Shown: piece by piece, positions 7,799 through 17,079 of the stretch | Layout of the letters: every line of letters begins with the position of its first letter | How positions within the stretch are numbered: the first letter of the stretch is position 1 | NCBI RefSeq assembly: GCF_009823805.1 | Contig: NZ_WUEK01000014.1 | Coordinates: 1-45,405, forward strand | Length of the DNA: 45,405 bases | Direction of reading: 5' to 3' | Origin: Nocardioides flavescens | GTDB taxonomy: Bacteria; Actinomycetota; Actinomycetes; Propionibacteriales; Nocardioidaceae | Notes under the pieces: model-generated | What the model saw: the letters and a program-made list of their open reading frames with translations, nothing else | What the model was told of the DNA's origin: nothing | Databases searched by the model: none | Made by a program: the position numbers and the translations under genes

Positions 7799-9037
7799 GT
7801 GATCGAGCAGGAACGCGCGGCAGCGCAGCGCCGCACACTGCGCGTGGTGGTGGCGGCCCAGGTGCTGGGCGGGGCCGGCCTCGCGGCGGGGGTGACGGTG
7901 GGGGCGCTGCTGGCCCAGCAGATGCTGGGCTCGGAGGGGCTCGCCGGACTGCCGACGGCACTGTTCACGCTCGGCTCCGCCGTGACGGCGTACGTCGTGG
8001 GCCGGGTCAGCCAGCGCGCGGGGCGCCGGACGGGGCTGGCGGCGGGGTTCGCGGCCGGTGGGCTCGGCGCCGTCGGGGTCGTCGTGGCGGCGGCGGTGGA
8101 CAGCGTGCCGCTGCTGTTCGCCTCCTTCCTGGTGTACGGCGCGGGCACGGCGACCAACCTGCAGGCGAGGTACGCCGGCGCCGACCTCGCGACCCCGGCC
8201 ACGCGCGGGCGCGCGGTGAGCGTCGCGCTCGTGTCGACGACGGTCGGCGCGGTGGCGGGGCCCAACCTGGTCGACCCGCTGGGCGGGCTCGCGACCTCGC
8301 TGGGGCTGCCCGCGCTCTCGGGGCCGTTCCTGCTGGGCGCGGTGGCCTACTCGAGCGCCGGCGCCGTGCTGTGGGCGCTGCTGCGCCCCGACCCGCTGCT
8401 GCTGGCGCGCGAGCTGGACGCACGGGAGGGCGCGGGGGCCGCGCCGGTGGCGGGCGGGGGCCCGGTCGGCACCGGGGCCTGGGTCGGCGCGACGATCATG
8501 GTGCTGACGCAGGTCACGATGGTCGCGATCATGACGATGACGCCGGTGCACATGCGTCACCACCACCACGAGCTCGGCGCGGTGGGACTGGTGATCAGCC
8601 TGCACATCGCGGCGATGTACCTCCCGTCGCTGGTCACCGGCTCGCTCGTCGACCGGGTCGGGCGCACGGCGGTCGCCGTGGCCGCGGCGGTGGTGCTGCT
8701 GGCGGCGGGACTGACGGCGGCCGTGGTGCCCGGCGACTCGCTGACGCTCACCGTCGTGGCGCTCGTGCTGCTCGGCCTCGGGTGGAACCTCGGCCTGATC
8801 TCCGGCACCGCCCTCGTCGTCGACGCCACCGACCCGGTCACCCGCCCGCGGGTGCAGGGCAGCATCGACGTCCTCGTCGCGCTCGCCGGAGCGGGCGGTG
8901 GCGTGCTGTCGGGCGTCGTCGTGGCGGCCAGCAGCTTCGCGGCCCTGTCGCTGGGCGGGGGACTCCTCGCACTGGTGCTGCTGCCGGTGCTCTGGTGGGC
9001 CGCGAGGGCCGGTGAGACCACGGTGAAACCGCGGTGA
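7799..9037 (+). CDS. Major facilitator superfamily transporter
   Basis: The 412-residue protein is almost wholly hydrophobic, with about 12 predicted membrane segments in two halves separated by a charged central loop (near R-P-D-P-L-L-L-A-R-E-L). A glycine- and arginine-rich loop, G-R-V-S-Q-R-A-G-R-R-T-G, sits at the MFS motif A position between segments 2 and 3. An unusual M-R-H-H-H-H-E loop begins the second half. Substrate is unknown; efflux of a small molecule is likely. The GTG at 7799 has a GATGAT hexamer (7787-7792) 6 nt upstream, matching the arrangement at 6953. Its stop codon forms part of an 11-bp repeat array upstream of the next transporter gene. Confidence 0.8.
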   Translation: MIEQERAAAQRRTLRVVVAAQVLGGAGLAAGVTVGALLAQQMLGSEGLAGLPTALFTLGSAVTAYVVGRVSQRAGRRTGLAAGFAAGGLGAVGVVVAAAVDSVPLLFASFLVYGAGTATNLQARYAGADLATPATRGRAVSVALVSTTVGAVAGPNLVDPLGGLATSLGLPALSGPFLLGAVAYSSAGAVLWALLRPDPLLLARELDAREGAGAAPVAGGGPVGTGAWVGATIMVLTQVTMVAIMTMTPVHMRHHHHELGAVGLVISLHIAAMYLPSLVTGSLVDRVGRTAVAVAAAVVLLAAGLTAAVVPGDSLTLTVVALVLLGLGWNLGLISGTALVVDATDPVTRPRVQGSIDVLVALAGAGGGVLSGVVVAASSFAALSLGGGLLALVLLPVLWWAARAGETTVKPR

Positions 9038-9078
9038 AGGCACGCTGAAGGCACGCTGAAGGCGGCGCTGCCTAGCGT
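9024..9078 (+). promoter_or_regulatory. Four 11-bp direct repeats plus -10 before the DHA2 transporter
   Basis: TGAAACCGCGG (9024-9034), TGAAGGCACGC (9035-9045), TGAAGGCACGC (9046-9056) and TGAAGGCGGCG (9057-9067) are head-to-tail units of exactly 11 bp. TAGCGT (9073-9078) follows 5 bp later and is a good -10, so the last units cover the -35 zone. Direct repeats with 11-bp spacing overlapping -35 are typical of OmpR/PhoB-class response regulators that activate transcription. No such regulator is encoded in the window. Confidence 0.6.
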
Positions 9079-9129
9079 CCCTGTCATCACCGCCCGTGAC
9101 CCGGGCGCCGTACGACAGGAGGTCACGCC

Positions 9130-10605
9130 ATGACCACGCTCACCACCACCGCACCACCGCCGGCCCGCACCTACCCCTCGCTGCGGGCGGCCTGGATCCC
9201 CATGGCCGCGCTCTGCCTGGCCTTCTTCGTCGAGATGGTCGACAACACGCTGCTCTCGATCGCCCTGCCCACCATCGGCCGAGACCTCGGCGCGAGCACC
9301 ACCGCGCTGCAGTGGGTGACGGGCGCCTACTCCCTCACCTTCGGCGGCCTGCTCCTCACCGCTGGAGCGGTCGCCGACCGGTTCGGCCGCCGCCGCGTCC
9401 TGCTCGTCGGCCTCGCGGTCTTCGGCACCGTCAGCCTCGGCGCCCTGGCCGTCCACACCGCGGGCGAGCTGATCGGCCTGCGCGCCGCTCTGGGCGTCGC
9501 CGCCGCCGCGATGGCGCCGATCACCAACTCGCTGGTCTTCCGGCTCTTCGACGACAAGGCGCTGCGGATGCGCGCCATGACCGTGATGATCGTCGTCGGC
9601 ATGTCCGGCTTCGTCCTCGGCCCGCTGCTGGGCGGTACGGCGCTCGCCCACGTCGGCTGGGAGTGGCTGCTCGTCGTCAACGCCCCCATCGCGCTGGTCG
9701 CGGCGCTCGGCGTCCGCCTCGGCGTGGCCGCCGACGACCCGGCCGGCCTCACCCACGACTCCCTCGACCTGCCCGGCGCGCTGCTCAGCGTGCTGACCAT
9801 CGGCACCGCCTGCTGGTCGCTCACCAGCGGTGTCGAGCACGGTTGGCTCTCGCCGGTCACCCTCGTCGCGATCGCCGGAGCCCTGGCCGGAGCGGTGCTG
9901 TTCGTGAGCCACGAGCGGCGCACGGCCGAGCCGATGCTCGACCTCGGCCTGTTCCGCAACGGCACCGTGCGCGGCGCCGCCATCGCGCAGATCGGCACCT
10001 CGATCGCGATGGCCGCGGTGATGTTCGGGCTGATCCTGCACTTCCAGTACGCCTACGGCTGGAGCCCCGTGAAGGCCGGTCTCGCCAACCTCCCGATGAT
10101 CGCCACGATGCTGCTGGCCACGCCCGTCTCCGAGACGCTCGCCCAGCGCCTCGGCCACCGCCTCGCCTGCCTCGTCGGGGCCGGGCTGCTCGCCACCTCG
10201 CTGGCCGGGATGGCCTGGGGCGTCGAGCACGGGTACGCCGCCATCGCGGTCTCGATGGTCGTGATGACCGTCGGCCTGCGCACCGTCATGACGATCTGCG
10301 CCGTCGCCCTCGTCGACGCCGTCCCGGCCAACCGCACCTCGATCGGCACGGCGCTCAACGACACCGCCCAGGAGGTCGGCACCAGCGTCGGCACCGCCGT
10401 GGTCGGCACGCTGATCGCCGCGCTCGTCACCACCCGGCTGCCCGCCGGGGTCTGGAGCCCCGACCTCGTCGCGACGTACTTCCACGGCGAGCGGGTGACC
10501 TTCGCCCTCCTGGCGGTGGTGGTCGGGCTGGTCGCAGGCTACGGCGCGCTGACGCTCTCCGACTCGCGCTCGACCGAGGAGAGCTCGCCCCTCAGCAACC
10601 CGTAG
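9130..10605 (+). CDS. DHA2-family (EmrB/QacA) MFS drug exporter
   Basis: The 491-residue protein has about 14 hydrophobic segments, as expected for the 14-helix DHA2 family of proton-driven multidrug exporters. The start of helix 1 (V-E-M-V-D-N-T-L-L-S-I-A-L-P), motif A (G-A-V-A-D-R-F-G-R-R-R) and a G-P-L-L-G-G motif C-like segment are clear. The ATG follows a good Shine-Dalgarno (AGGAGGT, 8 nt away), so unlike its neighbours it has a leadered transcript starting near 9085. It is preceded by the 11-bp repeat array. Its 3' end overlaps the converging GNAT gene by 67 bp. Confidence 0.88.
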   Translation: MTTLTTTAPPPARTYPSLRAAWIPMAALCLAFFVEMVDNTLLSIALPTIGRDLGASTTALQWVTGAYSLTFGGLLLTAGAVADRFGRRRVLLVGLAVFGTVSLGALAVHTAGELIGLRAALGVAAAAMAPITNSLVFRLFDDKALRMRAMTVMIVVGMSGFVLGPLLGGTALAHVGWEWLLVVNAPIALVAALGVRLGVAADDPAGLTHDSLDLPGALLSVLTIGTACWSLTSGVEHGWLSPVTLVAIAGALAGAVLFVSHERRTAEPMLDLGLFRNGTVRGAAIAQIGTSIAMAAVMFGLILHFQYAYGWSPVKAGLANLPMIATMLLATPVSETLAQRLGHRLACLVGAGLLATSLAGMAWGVEHGYAAIAVSMVVMTVGLRTVMTICAVALVDAVPANRTSIGTALNDTAQEVGTSVGTAVVGTLIAALVTTRLPAGVWSPDLVATYFHGERVTFALLAVVVGLVAGYGALTLSDSRSTEESSPLSNP

Positions 10606-11120
10606 ACGTGGGTGTCGCTGACCTCGCCGGCGACCCAGCAGTCCTCCCGCAGCGTCCCCTCGCGCCGGAAGCCGAGCTTCTCCAGCACCCGGCCCGAGGG
10701 GGCGTTGCGCGTGTCGATCTCGGCCTGCACCCGGTGCAGCCGCGCGAAGGCCCCGAACGCCCAGTCCAGCAGCGCCCGCGTCGCCTCCGTGGCGTAGCCG
10801 TGGCCCCACGCGGCCTGCGTCAGGCAGTAGCCGACGGTGGCGCTGCGGTGCGTGTCGTCGTACCCCACGAACGAGCACCAGCCCACGAACGCCCCGTCCT
10901 CGACCCGCTCCACCACCACGCGGGCGCCGGTGCCCTCGGCCTCGAGCTCGCGGCAGCGCTGGAGGAACGCCGTCGCGCGGGCCGGGTCGGTCCACGGGGG
11001 CGAGTCCCAGTAGCGCAGCACCTCGGCGTCGCTCTGCAGCCTCACGAGGTCCTCGCGGTCGCGCTCCTCGAAGGGGCGCAGCAGGAGCCGGTCGGAGCGC
11101 AGGGTGGGGGTGGGGACCAC
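10539..11120 (-). CDS. GNAT acetyltransferase (RimJ/RimL-like)
   Basis: The 193-residue protein has the RimJ/RimL pattern: T-L-R-S-D-R-L-L-L-R-P-F near the start, G-Y-C-L-T-Q-A-A-W-G-H-G-Y-A-T-E-A for acetyl-CoA binding, and D-T-R-N-A-P-S-G-R-V-L-E-K-L-G-F near the end. It would move an acetyl group from acetyl-CoA to an amine; substrate unknown. It starts 4 nt after the stop of the ABC-F gene on the same strand, so they are probably one transcript with prfC. Its 3' end runs 67 bp into the opposing MFS gene. Both reading frames look intact across the overlap. Confidence 0.85.
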   Translation of the reverse strand: MVPTPTLRSDRLLLRPFEERDREDLVRLQSDAEVLRYWDSPPWTDPARATAFLQRCRELEAEGTGARVVVERVEDGAFVGWCSFVGYDDTHRSATVGYCLTQAAWGHGYATEATRALLDWAFGAFARLHRVQAEIDTRNAPSGRVLEKLGFRREGTLREDCWVAGEVSDTHVYGLLRGELSSVERESESVSAP

Positions 11121-11124
11121 GGCC

Positions 11125-12765
<1,641 letters not shown>

Positions 12766-12784
12766 CTGACCCTCACTCCCGTCA

Positions 12785-14365
12785 TCACTTCGCTGCGACC
12801 ACGTCGCCGCCGGCCGGCAGCGCCTCGAGCATGACGTCGGGGTGGTCGCGGGCGACGACCTTGGCGCGCCACTGGTCGACGAAGAGCGCGAGGTGGGTGC
12901 CGTCGCTGCGCTGCAGCACCTCGACGCCGCGGATGCCCGACAGGGCGACCGCGCCGGCCGCGTCGGTGCGCCGCGCGAGCTGGTAGTCGAGGCGGTGGAA
13001 GCGGATCGGCGAGTTGAACTCATGGGTCATCCGGTCCTCGACGACCTCGAACTGCATGGGTCCGACGGCGGCGAGGACGGGGTTCTGGTCGCCGCGCAGG
13101 TCGGAGCGGAGCACCTGCACCACGCCCTCCTGGTCGAGCTGCTCGATGCCGCGGCGGAACTGCTTGTAGCGCCCGATGTCGCCGGCGCTCGCGGTGACGA
13201 AGTGCTCTGGGGCGAACGTCGGCACGGGCGGGTACTCCACCGGGTCGCCGACGTACACCGTGTCGCCGACGCGCAGGGCGTTGGCGTTGACGAGGCCGAT
13301 GATGTCGCCCGGCTCGGCGTTCTCGACCGAGGTGGTCTCGCGGCCGAAGACGGCCTGGGCGAACTTCGTCGCGAACGGCCGCCCGGTGCCCGCGTGGGTC
13401 ACGACCATCCCGCGCTCGAAGGTGCCGGAGACGACGCGCGCGTAGGCGAGACGGTCGCGGTGCGCGGCGTTCATGCCCGACTGCACCTTGAAGACGAACG
13501 CGCTGAACTCGTCGTCCGGGCTGCGCACCGTGCCGTCGACGCCCTCGGTGGCCGCCGGGGCGGGGGCCAGGTCGAGCAGGAGGTCGAGCAGCTGCGCGAC
13601 GCCGAAGTTCTGCAGGGCGGAGGCGAACATGACCGGCGTCGTCTCCCCGGCCAGGAACCGCCCCTGGTCGTGGTCGGCCTCGTCGAGCTCGAGCAGCTCG
13701 TGCTCCTCGACCGCCGCCGCCCACACCTGGGCGTCGTCCTCGCCGACCTCGCTCGCCGCCATCCGGGTCTCGGGCGCGCGGGTCGCGCCGCCGGCGGTGC
13801 GGGTGTACTTCACGAACTCGCCCGTGCGCCGGTCCAGCACCCCCCGGAAGTCGCCCGCCTCGCCCACCGGCCAGGTCAGGGGAGTGGGGCGCAGGTTGAT
13901 CTTCTCCTGGATCAGGTCCATCAGCTCGAGCGCCGCGAGCCCGGGCCGGTCCCACTTGTTGATGACCGTGATGACCGGGATGCCGCGCAGCGCGCAGACC
14001 CGGAACAGCTTCAGCGTCTGGGGCTCGAGCCCCTTGCCCGCGTCGACCAGCATCACGGCCGAGTCGACCGCCGACAGCACGCGGTAGGTGTCCTCGGAGA
14101 AGTCGCTGTGACCGGGGGTGTCGACGAGGTTGATCACGTGGTCGCGGTAGACGAACTGCAGCGCGGCCGAGGTGATGGAGATGCCTCGCGCCTTCTCCAT
14201 CGCCATCCAGTCCGAGACCGTGGCCTTGCGGTCGCCCTTGCCGTGCACCGCGCCCGCCTCGTTGATCGCCCGCGCGTGCAGCGCCAGCGCCTCCGTCAGC
14301 GTCGACTTCCCGGCGTCAGGGTGGCTGATGACGGCGAAGGTACGGCGTGGGCGGGTGTCGTGCAC
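12785..14365 (-). CDS. prfC: Peptide chain release factor 3
   Basis: The 526-residue translational GTPase matches RF3 in length and order. G1 is S-H-P-D-A-G-K-S-T (14-22), followed by the switch I region with R-G-I-S-I-T-S, G3 D-T-P-G-H-S-D-F, G4 N-K-W-D, then a beta-barrel and an RF3-type C-terminal domain. RF3 removes RF1/RF2 from the ribosome after peptide release and uses GTP. The GTG start is supported by TAGATT (14372-14377 on the minus strand) 6 nt upstream, implying a leaderless mRNA. The downstream ABC-F gene starts 19 nt after the stop, so a translation-related operon is likely. The upstream side is a repeat-rich non-coding region. Confidence 0.95.
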   Translation of the reverse strand: MHDTRPRRTFAVISHPDAGKSTLTEALALHARAINEAGAVHGKGDRKATVSDWMAMEKARGISITSAALQFVYRDHVINLVDTPGHSDFSEDTYRVLSAVDSAVMLVDAGKGLEPQTLKLFRVCALRGIPVITVINKWDRPGLAALELMDLIQEKINLRPTPLTWPVGEAGDFRGVLDRRTGEFVKYTRTAGGATRAPETRMAASEVGEDDAQVWAAAVEEHELLELDEADHDQGRFLAGETTPVMFASALQNFGVAQLLDLLLDLAPAPAATEGVDGTVRSPDDEFSAFVFKVQSGMNAAHRDRLAYARVVSGTFERGMVVTHAGTGRPFATKFAQAVFGRETTSVENAEPGDIIGLVNANALRVGDTVYVGDPVEYPPVPTFAPEHFVTASAGDIGRYKQFRRGIEQLDQEGVVQVLRSDLRGDQNPVLAAVGPMQFEVVEDRMTHEFNSPIRFHRLDYQLARRTDAAGAVALSGIRGVEVLQRSDGTHLALFVDQWRAKVVARDHPDVMLEALPAGGDVVAAK

Positions 14366-14430
14366 CGCTCGAATCTACCGGCCACCGGGCCCCTCCTCCC
14401 CATCGCTGACGGAGGTGGCGCCGCCCACCG

Positions 14431-14537
14431 CTGGTCGAGCAGCGAGCCCTGGCGAGCGTCGTCGAGACCTCGCAGGGCGACGCTGGGAGCCGAGCGCCCG
14501 GTGGTTGAGGAAGGACGGAGTCCTGTCTCGAAACCAC
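14431..14537. repeat. Composite repeat, first copy of a direct duplication
   Basis: This roughly 107-bp unit joins the CTGGTCGAGCAGC-type repeat to the TGGTTGAGG...AAACCA-type repeat. A second copy lies 198 bp downstream (14629-14734) in the same orientation with about four differences, one of them a single-base deletion. Confidence 0.8.
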
Positions 14538-14628
14538 TCGCCGGGAACGCTGTCGCGGTGGTGCTGGCCGACTGGTTTCGAGACAGTCGCCAGCGCGACT
14601 TCCTCGACCAGCGGTGGCGGCGATCCCG

Positions 14629-14734
14629 CTGGTCGAGCAGCGAGCCCTGGCGAGCGTCGTCGAGACCTCGCAGGGCGACGCTGGGAGCCCAGCGCCCGGT
14701 GGTTGAGGAAGGACGAAGTCCTGTCTGGAACCAC
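14629..14734. repeat. Composite repeat, second copy of a direct duplication
   Basis: This copy matches 14431-14537 almost base for base. Differences are one substitution in the GGGAGCC(G/C)AGC stretch, one in GGACG(G/A)AGTCC, and a substitution with a 1-nt loss in TCTCGAAACC. The inverted element at 14573-14610 lies between the copies. Confidence 0.8.
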
Positions 14735-14741
14735 GGACGTC

Positions 14742-15161
14742 TCAGTGTCGGTCTCCCTCGTCGGACAACTTGAGCCATGCCCTCGCGTGGGGGCCGTCCC
14801 ACACCGCGGCCGCGGGCGCGTCCACCCAGGTCAACCCGACGAGGCGAGGGCAGTCGCAGGCGAGCTCGGGGTCAGTGCCGAGCACGGGATCGCCCGGATC
14901 CACCTCGACCCGGAACACGGTTGTCGCTCCGGCGCCGTGCTCGATCCAGGCCAAACGGGTCGCCGCAGTCACCCGGAGTCCCACCTCCTCAGCGACTTCG
15001 CGGACAGCGGCGGCCTCCGGCGACTCTCCGTCCTCGACACCACCGCCAGGCAGCGTGAGGTAGGTGTCGCCGTCGTGGCGGCCCGTCGGCCCGCGGCTCC
15101 GGTGGCGCACCATGAGCAGCCGGCCGTCTCGCTCGATGACTGCCGCCGATCGCTCGCGCAC
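14742..15161 (-). CDS. Nudix hydrolase
   Basis: The 139-residue protein carries a canonical Nudix box, G-G-V-E-D-G-E then A-V-R-E-V-A-E-E-V-G-L, which binds metal and cleaves a nucleoside diphosphate linked to another group. The N-terminal strand R-S-A-A-V-I-E-R-D-G-R-L-L-M-V-R-H is typical of MutT-like members. Substrate is unknown. Longer frames upstream have poor composition, so I chose the GTG at 15161. An AATCAT hexamer 6 nt upstream is a weak -10. The gene is divergent from the reductase gene at 15223 and ends in the repeat cluster. Confidence 0.78.
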   Translation of the reverse strand: MRERSAAVIERDGRLLMVRHRSRGPTGRHDGDTYLTLPGGGVEDGESPEAAAVREVAEEVGLRVTAATRLAWIEHGAGATTVFRVEVDPGDPVLGTDPELACDCPRLVGLTWVDAPAAAVWDGPHARAWLKLSDEGDRH

Positions 15162-15222
15162 AACGCGATGATTCCGTACGGCAGCGCTGGTCGGAGCAGG
15201 ACACGATCGAGGAGGAGCAGCA

Positions 15223-15867
15223 GTGGCACAGCAGGTCAGGGCCCACAACATCGCGGTGTCGCGCGACGGGTACGCCGCGGGCGAGGGACAGAGCCTCGAG
15301 CGGCCGTTCGGTCACGCCGACCCGAGGCAGCTCATGTCGTGGGCGTTCGAGGCGGAGAGCTTCCCCGGGCGGGACGAGCCGGGCGGCAGCCGCGGCTTCG
15401 CCGACCTCCTGGTGCGCGAGTTCCACCGCAACGTGGGCGCCGAGATCATGGGTCGCAACAAGTTCGGGCCGCAGCGCGGGCCGTGGACCGACGAGGAGTG
15501 GCAGGGTTGGTGGGGTGACGAGCCGCCGTTCCGCACGCCGGTGTTCGTGATGACGCACCACCCGCGGCCGTCGTTCACGCTCTCGGACACGACGTTCCAC
15601 TTCGTCTCCGGCGAACCCGCGGAGGTGCTCGAGCAGGCGCTCGCCGCGGCCGACGGCAAGGACGTGCGGATCGGGGGCGGCGCGCAGACGCTGCGGCAGT
15701 TCCTCGACGCGGGGCTCGTCGACACCCTCCACGTCGCCGTCGCGCCCCTCGAGCTGGGGGCGGGCTCGCGGCTGTGGGAGTCGCCCGACGAGCTGGAGGA
15801 CCGCTTCCGGCACGACGTCGTGCCCGGTCCGCACGAGATGGTGCACCACCTGTTCTGGCGGGAGTGA
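15223..15867 (+). CDS. RibD C-terminal/dihydrofolate reductase-fold protein, first of a pair
   Basis: The 214-residue protein has the RibD-C/DHFR-like reductase fold: V-R-A-H-N-I-A-V-S-R-D-G-Y near the start, E-I-M-G-R-N-K-F-G central, and the NADPH-binding I-G-G-G-A-Q-T-L-R-Q-F-L-D-A-G-L-V-D near residue 150. Proteins of this type reduce small heterocyclic or sugar substrates; most lack a known one. The GTG start follows a strong GGAGGAG. The stop is only 4 nt before the second reductase gene, so the two are co-transcribed. The repeat of the same fold in tandem suggests an old duplication, but the two proteins are only distantly alike. Confidence 0.82.
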   Translation: MAQQVRAHNIAVSRDGYAAGEGQSLERPFGHADPRQLMSWAFEAESFPGRDEPGGSRGFADLLVREFHRNVGAEIMGRNKFGPQRGPWTDEEWQGWWGDEPPFRTPVFVMTHHPRPSFTLSDTTFHFVSGEPAEVLEQALAAADGKDVRIGGGAQTLRQFLDAGLVDTLHVAVAPLELGAGSRLWESPDELEDRFRHDVVPGPHEMVHHLFWRE

Positions 15868-15871
15868 GCGC

Positions 15872-16438
15872 GTGGGACAGCTGATCTACTCGATGCTCAC
15901 GGCGCTGGACGGGCGGGTCGCTGTCGTGGGCGAGGGCGAGCCCGGGGACGGCGACGGCAACGCCGACGAGGAGCTGCACGCCTTCATCGACGAGCACTAC
16001 CGCGGGGTCGGCACCTACCTGTACGGCCGGCGCACCTACGAGACGATGGCGTTCTGGGAGACCGCCCATGCGCTGCCGGACGCGCCGCAGGCGATGGTCG
16101 ACTTCGCCCGCGGCTGGCAGTCGGCCCGCAAGCTCGTCTTCTCGACCACACTCGAGGACGTCGTGAGCGAGCGCACGAGCCTCGAGCGCAGCTTCGATCC
16201 CGTGGCGGTCGAGCGGCTCAAGGCCGAGGCCGACCACGACCTCACCGTCAACGGCCCCACGCTGGCCGCCGAGGCGGTCCGCGCCGGGCTCGTCGACGAG
16301 TACCACCTCTTCCTGACGCCCGACGCCGGTGCCGGCGGTGCGCAGTTCTGGCCGGTGGACGTCCGGCTCAGACTCGCGCTCGTCGAGCACCGAGCGTTCG
16401 GCAACGGCGTGGTGTTCCTGCGCTACCGGCCGCGCTGA
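15872..16438 (+). CDS. RibD C-terminal/dihydrofolate reductase-fold protein, second of a pair
   Basis: The 188-residue protein shows G-Q-L-I-Y-S-M-L-T-A-L-D-G-R-V at its start, Y-G-R-R-T-Y-E-T-M in the middle and V-N-G-P-T-L-A-A-E-A-V-R-A-G-L-V-D-E-Y as the cofactor-binding segment. Here the usual G-G-G/G-G-A is V-N-G-P, a variant seen in other RibD-C-like proteins. It directly follows the first reductase and precedes a cytidine-deaminase-fold gene on the same strand. No specific substrate can be assigned. Confidence 0.82.
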   Translation: MGQLIYSMLTALDGRVAVVGEGEPGDGDGNADEELHAFIDEHYRGVGTYLYGRRTYETMAFWETAHALPDAPQAMVDFARGWQSARKLVFSTTLEDVVSERTSLERSFDPVAVERLKAEADHDLTVNGPTLAAEAVRAGLVDEYHLFLTPDAGAGGAQFWPVDVRLRLALVEHRAFGNGVVFLRYRPR

Positions 16439-16472
16439 CACGCGGGGCGGCGCGGCTGGCTAGCGTCGGGAC

Positions 16473-16958
16473 GTGAGCACCACCGACGCCGACCTCGTCC
16501 ACCTGCGCCGCGCCGTCGACCTGGCGCGGGAGGCGCTGGAGGCGGGCGACGAGCCGTTCGGCTCGGTGCTCGTCTCGGCCGGCGGCGAGGTGCTCGCCGA
16601 GGACCGCAACCGGGTCGGCGACGGCGACCAGACCCGCCACCCCGAGATCGAGCTGGCCCGCTGGTCCCTCCGGCTGGCGCCGGCGGAACGGGCCGTCGCG
16701 ACGGTCTACACCTCCGGCGAGCACTGCCCGATGTGCTCGGCCGCGCACGCCTGGATGGGGCTGGGGCGCATCGTCTACGCCGCCTCGGCCGCCCAGCTGA
16801 CTGCCTGGCACGCGCAGTGGGGCGCCGGGCCGGCTCCGGTCCGGCCCCTGGCGATCCAGGACGTCGCGCCCGGACTCCCCGTCGACGGCCCCGCGCCCGA
16901 GCTCGAGGACGACGTGCGCAGCCTCCACCGGGCGCTGTGGGAGCGGCAGCAGGCCTGA
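16473..16958 (+). CDS. Cytidine/deoxycytidylate-deaminase-fold hydrolase
   Basis: The 161-residue zinc deaminase has His56 and Glu58 in H-P-E (normally H-A-E) and Cys85/Cys88 in E-H-C-P-M-C-S (normally P-C-x-x-C), with E-P-F-G-S-V-L-V upstream. Layout and length fit the guanine-deaminase/TadA-like branch of nucleobase deaminases. The two substitutions next to the zinc ligands are unusual, though the ligands and catalytic Glu are kept. The GTG start has TAGCGT (16461-16466) exactly 6 nt upstream, implying a leaderless mRNA separate from the reductase pair. The substrate may be a nucleobase or a pterin-like compound. Confidence 0.82.
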   Translation: MSTTDADLVHLRRAVDLAREALEAGDEPFGSVLVSAGGEVLAEDRNRVGDGDQTRHPEIELARWSLRLAPAERAVATVYTSGEHCPMCSAAHAWMGLGRIVYAASAAQLTAWHAQWGAGPAPVRPLAIQDVAPGLPVDGPAPELEDDVRSLHRALWERQQA

Positions 16959-16975
16959 GGCGACCCCAGGGTCGG

Positions 16976-17056
16976 ATGGCCCGACCGGGCCATGAGGCGT
17001 GACCCGAACGGGTGAGCGTCGTTGAGGTCGTGTCACGCCCGGTCTCGGGACCGGGC
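16976..17056 (+). terminator. Two short hairpins between the deaminase and protease genes
   Basis: ATGGCCCG/CGGGCCAT (16976-16993) forms a compact hairpin after the deaminase stop and may end its transcript, although no T-run follows. GCCCGGTC-TCGG-GACCGGGC (17037-17056) is an 8-bp stem with a tetraloop 24 nt before the protease start and probably sits in its 5' leader. Confidence 0.35.
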
Positions 17057-17079
17057 ACCCGACCGACCGAAGGAACCCG

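Larger units (their letters stand above)
14378..14741. repeat. Non-coding cluster of REP-like repeats
   Basis: The 364 bp between prfC and the Nudix gene hold no convincing gene. They contain TGGTTGAGG...CTCGAAACCA elements at 14502-14536 and 14700-14733, an inverted one at 14573-14610, and two copies of a second repeat type starting CTGGTCGAGCAGCGAGCC at 14431 and 14629. Short open frames here simply translate the repeats and are not protein-like. Confidence 0.75.

Noticed and set aside
7196..9043. Long minus-strand open frame (615 codons) opposite the MFS gene
   Set aside because: Arg/His/Gly-rich composition typical of antisense frames in high-GC DNA. The plus-strand frame encodes a clear transporter.
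8557..10995. 812-codon minus-strand frame opposite two transporter genes and the GNAT gene
   Set aside because: No domain, biased composition, and it covers genes with clear motifs.
12766..13023. N-terminal extension of the ABC-F protein
   Set aside because: It is rich in Ser/Arg/Thr, overlaps prfC in another frame, and the family begins at the V-T-A-T-L-V segment at 12765.
14378..14741. Possible CRISPR array
   Set aside because: The repeats are palindromic, unequal and inverted relative to each other, without regular spacers or cas genes.
14296..14802. Small ORFs in the repeat cluster (peptides with R-G-L-D-D-A-R-Q-G-S-L-L-D-Q-R)
   Set aside because: They are translations of the REP-like repeats and occur on both strands.
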